From Nocardia fusca NBRC 14340 (GTDB lineage Bacteria; Actinomycetota; Actinomycetes; Mycobacteriales; Mycobacteriaceae), in contig NZ_BDCU01000017.1 of NCBI RefSeq assembly GCF_001618425.1, forward strand, positions 1 through 64,000: a DNA stretch of 64,000 bases. Reading direction: 5' to 3'. This document shows positions 60,524-64,000 of this stretch, in pieces. The notes beneath the pieces are model-generated. The model did no database searches. It saw only the letters and a program-made list of their open reading frames with translations, and was not told where the DNA came from. How positions within the stretch are numbered: position 1 is the first letter of the stretch; each line of letters starts with the position of its first letter. The position numbers were made by a program, and so were the translations under genes.

Positions 60524-60667
60524 GACATCACACTCCGAGGTTCGTATGAATCGGCGAATAGTGCGTTCTCGCAGACCTATCCGCCGACCCAACATCCCGC
60601 TCAGCGACGTCCGCGACGAGCCATCAGCATGAAGTTGTAGTAACCAGAACCTTTTACGCTACCGGCT

Positions 60668-61885
60668 TCAGCCCAGGTACACAGGCAATTCCTGGTGACC
60701 GTTGGAAACGAAGCTCACCACCGGCTTCAATTCGGAGACCTCCACGGCCAGCCGGATGTCCGGGAACCGCCGGAACAGCGCGGGCAGCGCCAGCTCGCCC
60801 TCCATCCGGGCCAGCGGCGCACCGATGCAGTGGTGCGCCCCGTGGCCGAAGGACACATGATCCTTGACCGCCCGGGTCACGTCGAAGAGATCGGCGGTGG
60901 CGCCGTGGATCTTCGGGTCGCGGCCGGCCGCGGCATAGGAAGCCAGGATGGCTTCGCCCTTGCCGATCCGCAGCCCCTCGATCTCGATGTCCTCCACGGC
61001 GTACCGCAGCGGCAGATGTGCCACCGGAGCCTGGTAGCGCAGGGTCTCCTCCACCACCTCCGACCAGCTCACCTCACCCGCCAGGGCGGCCGCGCGCTGC
61101 TCCGGATGGGTGAGCAGCGCGACGATGGCCTGGTCGAGCAGGTTGACCGTCGTCTCATGACCGGCATTGATGACCAGCATCAGGGTTTCGACGATCTGCT
61201 TCTCGGTGAGCTGCGAACCGTCCTCGTCGCGACTGCCGATCATCACGCTGGTGATGTCGTCCCCGGGATTGTCGCGCCGATAGGCGACCAATTCGGTCAC
61301 CAGACCGTACATCTCGACGAAGTTGGCCTGCGCCCCCGCCTGATCGATCGTGGTGTCGAAATACCGGTCCACACAGACGCGCAGACCCACGCCGAGGGAT
61401 TCCGGAACCCCCAGCAGTTCGGTGATCACCTGGATCGGCACCGGATAGGCGTAGCCCTCGCGCAGGTCGACGACCCGGCCCGCGGGTACGGCGGCCAGCC
61501 GGTCGAGCAGGTCGGCGATGAGCGCTTCCACCCGCGGGCGCAGCGCCACGGTCCGCCGGTGGGTGAACGCCGGGGACACCAGCCGGCGCAGCCGGCGATG
61601 GTCGGCCCCATAGGTGGTGAACATGTTCTCCACCGCGATCCACGGCAGCAGCGGCCAGTCCTCGGTGATCTCACCGTTCACGAACGCCGTCCAGTGCTGG
61701 CGCGGATCCTTGGACACCCGCGGATCGGCCAGCAGGCTCTTCAGGACCGTCGCGTCGGTGACCGACCAGGCGGGCACATTACCCGGCAACTCGATCAGTG
61801 CGGCGGGCCCCTGCGCACGCAACCTCGCCGCTTCCCCTTGGGTATCGGCACCGGCCATATCCAGGACGATGGGTTGGCGTTCCAA
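60668..61885 (-). CDS. Conservon P450, CYP154-like
   Basis: A 405-residue P450 with all canonical motifs: the I helix [12 protein letters not shown], ExxR as EETLRYQ, and the heme loop [18 protein letters not shown]. The start region [20 protein letters not shown] is typical of CYP154. The TTG at 61885 has AAGGAG 7 nt upstream; the long open frame before it overlaps the preceding P450 and is not coding. In Streptomyces the CYP154 partner (CvnF) is paired with a CYP157 (CvnE). It lies 11 bp after the first CYP157-like gene. Confidence 0.9.
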   Translation of the reverse strand: MERQPIVLDMAGADTQGEAARLRAQGPAALIELPGNVPAWSVTDATVLKSLLADPRVSKDPRQHWTAFVNGEITEDWPLLPWIAVENMFTTYGADHRRLRRLVSPAFTHRRTVALRPRVEALIADLLDRLAAVPAGRVVDLREGYAYPVPIQVITELLGVPESLGVGLRVCVDRYFDTTIDQAGAQANFVEMYGLVTELVAYRRDNPGDDITSVMIGSRDEDGSQLTEKQIVETLMLVINAGHETTVNLLDQAIVALLTHPEQRAAALAGEVSWSEVVEETLRYQAPVAHLPLRYAVEDIEIEGLRIGKGEAILASYAAAGRDPKIHGATADLFDVTRAVKDHVSFGHGAHHCIGAPLARMEGELALPALFRRFPDIRLAVEVSELKPVVSFVSNGHQELPVYLG

Positions 61886-61896
61886 CGACTGACTCC

Positions 61897-63168
61897 TTAG
61901 ACAAGACGCAACGGAGGAGAAGGCGGGAAAACGACCGGCAGGGCGGCCAGGGCCCGGTGGAACGGCCCTGGACGCCAGACGAGTTCTTCGGGTGCCACCG
62001 CGAGTTCCAGTTCGGGCAGCGCGTCGAGCAGCAGGTCGATCGCCCCCTGGACCACAACAAACGCCGGCGACTGCGCGGGGCACGTATGCGGTCCGATACT
62101 CCAGGCCAGATGGGAGCGGTTGCCCGTGTGGTCGGCGCCCCGGATGGCCGGATCGTTGTTGCACGCCGAGAGGCTGATCACCACCGGCTGGTGGGCGGGC
62201 AACCAGGTGTTCTCGACGAGAATCGGCTGCCGCGGATAGGTGGTGCAGAAGTTGGCCATCGGCGGGTCGTTGAACAGCACCTCGTCCAGCGCGTCGCGGG
62301 TGGACAGCGCACCGCCGAGCATGTTCCCGCCGAACCGCTCGTCGGTCATCATCAGCAGCAGTGTGTTGTTGATCAGGTTCTGCTGCGGCTCCACCCCGGC
62401 GCCGTAGAAGCTGATCAGATTGGACAGCAGCTCCTCGTCGTCGAGTTTCGCCGGATGGTGCACCAGCCGGGAGGTCACATCGTCGGCCGGATCGGAGCGC
62501 TTCAGGAAGACGAGCTCCATCAGCGCTTCGCTGAGATGCGTCATTCCCCATTCGGCGTTGACCGTGTCGAACAGCGCGGCCATCCCGTTGGCGACGCGCT
62601 CTCCCAGTTCCAGTGAACAACCGACCATCTGGTTGATCACCTCGAACACCAGCGGAAACGCGTACTGCGTGACCAGGTCGGCTTTACCCGTCTCGCAGAA
62701 GGAGTTGATCAGTGGAACCGCGAGCCGCTCCACCGTCTGGTGCAGTTCGTGCAGGTCGATGCCATCGATCGCGTGCACATACACCTGGCGGTAGCGCTGA
62801 TGAAGCTCACCGCTGTTACGCAGGGCGTTCGGGTACCACTCCATCATCGGCTTGACCGGTGAATCGGGCGGGATACTCGTCTGCCAGGTCCGCGGATCGG
62901 CCGGGAACCGGTCGGGATCGTTGAGGATCCGCACGGCCGCGTCATAGCCGATCACCAGGGTGGCGGGCACATCCGGGGCCAGGTCGATGGGAACCAGCGA
63001 TCCGTACCGGCTCCGCATCGCGGCATAGGCGCGATGCGGATCACCGGCGAATTCCTCGGAGAAGAGGCTGAAGCGATCACCGACGCCTCCGGTGGGTTCT
63101 CCGTGAACGACCGGGCAGCCGGTGAACGGAGGTTGCTGTTGCGGAACCGGAGAGAACTGCGTGGTCAA
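61897..63168 (-). CDS. Conservon P450, CYP157-like (first copy)
   Basis: A 423-residue P450 next to the GTPase gene, so it is the original CvnE position. The heme loop is [14 protein letters not shown]; the ExxR position reads DEVLFNDPP and the I helix [12 protein letters not shown] lacks the conserved Thr. The TTG at 63168 overlaps the cvnD stop (TTGA). It is more diverged from the other two CYP157-like copies than they are from each other. Confidence 0.9.
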   Translation of the reverse strand: MTTQFSPVPQQQPPFTGCPVVHGEPTGGVGDRFSLFSEEFAGDPHRAYAAMRSRYGSLVPIDLAPDVPATLVIGYDAAVRILNDPDRFPADPRTWQTSIPPDSPVKPMMEWYPNALRNSGELHQRYRQVYVHAIDGIDLHELHQTVERLAVPLINSFCETGKADLVTQYAFPLVFEVINQMVGCSLELGERVANGMAALFDTVNAEWGMTHLSEALMELVFLKRSDPADDVTSRLVHHPAKLDDEELLSNLISFYGAGVEPQQNLINNTLLLMMTDERFGGNMLGGALSTRDALDEVLFNDPPMANFCTTYPRQPILVENTWLPAHQPVVISLSACNNDPAIRGADHTGNRSHLAWSIGPHTCPAQSPAFVVVQGAIDLLLDALPELELAVAPEELVWRPGPFHRALAALPVVFPPSPPLRLV

Positions 63169-63788
63169 AGACGAGACTCCAATCGGTGGAACAGAAATTC
63201 GACGAGCGTGATCAGCGACTGCAGGCAGGTGCGTCGATCACGGGCGTCGAGGGCGATGAGCGGAGTGTCGTCGGTCAGGTCGAGTGCCTCGCGCACTTCC
63301 GACAGCGGGAAGCGGTTCGAACCCTCGAACTCGTTCACCCCGACCGCGTACGGCACACCGCGCTCCTCGAGTACGGCCAGTACCTCGTCGGCCTTCTCGA
63401 TACGCCGGGTATCCACCAGGACCAGGGCACCGAGTGCGCCCTTGGCCAGTTCCTCCCACAGCGGGATGAACCGCTGCTGGCCCGGCGTACCGAAGAGGTA
63501 CAGGGCCAGTTCGGGGTTGAGCGTGATACGGCCGAAGTCCATCGCGACCGTGGTCTGCGTCTTCGATCCCAGTCCGCCCAGATCGTCGATACCGACGCTG
63601 GCCTCGGTGATGGTCTCCTCGGTACGCAGCGGTTTGATCTCGGAAATACTGCTCACGAAGGTGGTCTTGCCGACGCCGAAATTACCGGCTACCAGCAATT
63701 TCACCGAGCGGGTCACCGTCTCCGGCACATAGTCGACCGCGCGGCCGTATTCCGCGGACCGATCAGGCCGGGAGAGCACGGAGCCCAT
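63165..63788 (-). CDS. cvnD: Conservon GTPase CvnD
   Basis: A 207-residue Ras-like GTP-binding protein. The P-loop is GNFGVGKTT, the switch II equivalent is LFGTPGQQRFIPLWEE, and VNEFEG stands where NKxD is expected. In Streptomyces it forms a membrane-associated complex with the sensor CvnA, the roadblock protein CvnB and CvnC, resembling a G-protein-coupled system. It overlaps cvnC by 26 bp and the first P450 gene by 4 bp. Confidence 0.92.
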   Translation of the reverse strand: MGSVLSRPDRSAEYGRAVDYVPETVTRSVKLLVAGNFGVGKTTFVSSISEIKPLRTEETITEASVGIDDLGGLGSKTQTTVAMDFGRITLNPELALYLFGTPGQQRFIPLWEELAKGALGALVLVDTRRIEKADEVLAVLEERGVPYAVGVNEFEGSNRFPLSEVREALDLTDDTPLIALDARDRRTCLQSLITLVEFLFHRLESRL

Positions 63789-64000
63789 TGAGTACCTCCT
63801 CGAGCAGGGCGATCTCCGGCATTATTTCCGCCGGGGTCGGGATATTCAGATGTCCGCTGTCCAGCAGGTCGGACACGACGATCGTCACCACCGAAGGCGG
63901 GAGGTCGAGATAGGCGGCGACCTCCGCGATCGACAGGGCGCCGCGGGCGCAGACATCGACCACCCGGCGCGCATCCGGTGTGGAGCCCGGCGCCGGATCT
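63763..64000 (-). CDS. cvnC: Conservon DUF742 protein CvnC (5' part outside window)
   Basis: The C-terminal roughly 78 residues of a DUF742 protein: DVCARGALSIAEVAAYLDLP, VVTIVVSDLLDSGHLNIPTP and a leucine-rich end. The frame is open to the window edge. DUF742 proteins carry a winged-helix fold and are part of the conservon complex. cvnA and cvnB are expected just beyond the right edge. Confidence 0.9.
   Translation of the reverse strand, partial: DPAPGSTPDARRVVDVCARGALSIAEVAAYLDLPPSVVTIVVSDLLDSGHLNIPTPAEIMPEIALLEEVLNGLRALPA

Noticed and set aside
1..64000. tRNA, rRNA and insertion-sequence search by eye
   Set aside because: No cloverleaf with a TTCGA-type loop, no rRNA signature and no transposase was recognised; absence by eye is not proof.

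Overview
This is a high-GC actinomycete chromosome segment, most probably Nocardia or a close relative. The pointers are HisG/HisE next to MetH and a PASTA-less Ser/Thr kinase, an XRE-DUF5753/DUF397 pair, mycofactocin genes, a rifampin phosphotransferase, a class I fumarase, F420-type LLM oxidoreductase and a conservon with paired P450 genes. GTG and TTG starts and 4-bp ATGA-type overlaps are common. No rRNA, tRNA or complete insertion sequence was seen.

Layout. 0.3-5.2 kb: hisG/hisE, then, beyond a strong hairpin, a minus-strand operon of a BesD-like Fe/2OG oxygenase, a SAM methyltransferase and a choline/carnitine-type O-acyltransferase. 5.6-10.2 kb: serine hydrolase plus MerR regulator, HAD phosphatase, Ser/Thr kinase. 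10.5-19 kb: metH, PAC2 protein, a resolvase-like small protein, an XRE/TPR regulator, a VanY-type peptidase and two membrane proteins. 19.1-25.3 kb: PucR-like regulator with a mevalonate-catabolic operon (class II HMG-CoA reductase, HMG-CoA lyase, TctB/TctA-like transporter).

25.3-31.1 kb is the accessory heart of the window. A two-gene STAND-ATPase module with a 13-unit, 32-residue Sel1/TPR-like array and a HisD-family pseudogene is bracketed by two copies of a small element, each made of a strong hairpin terminator and a 25-residue hydrophobic microprotein gene. The right copy belongs to an overlapping small-gene operon that faces an XRE/DUF397 pair. 31.5-35.3 kb holds an SDR, an RsbW-like ATPase, cspA and three decayed genes (GNAT, EamA, LysR).

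35.5-42.9 kb: rifampin phosphotransferase, iron-sulfur fumarase with a candidate IdeR box, and a partial mycofactocin locus (mftD, mftE, mftR) with a perfect palindrome in the divergent promoter. 43.0-48.1 kb: a stressosome/partner-switching operon (RsbR, RsbS, RsbT, RsbX-like, an RsbU-RsbW fusion, RsbV-like) ending in a perfect 64-bp palindrome. 48.2-57.2 kb: LLM oxidoreductase, cyclodeaminase, a small protein, glycosyltransferase plus glycogen-debranching-type enzyme, L,D-transpeptidase, membrane protein and Acg-like nitroreductase.

57.2-64 kb: the distal part of a conservon (DUF742 CvnC, GTPase CvnD) followed by five tandem P450 genes in the order CYP157-CYP154-CYP157-CYP157-truncated CYP154. 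The best candidates for undescribed biology are the oxygenase/methyltransferase/acyltransferase operon, the STAND-Sel1 module with its flanking microprotein elements, the mevalonate operon with a binding-protein-less Tct-type transporter, and the amplified conservon P450 array. All functions here are read from sequence motifs and remembered family features; no searches were run.
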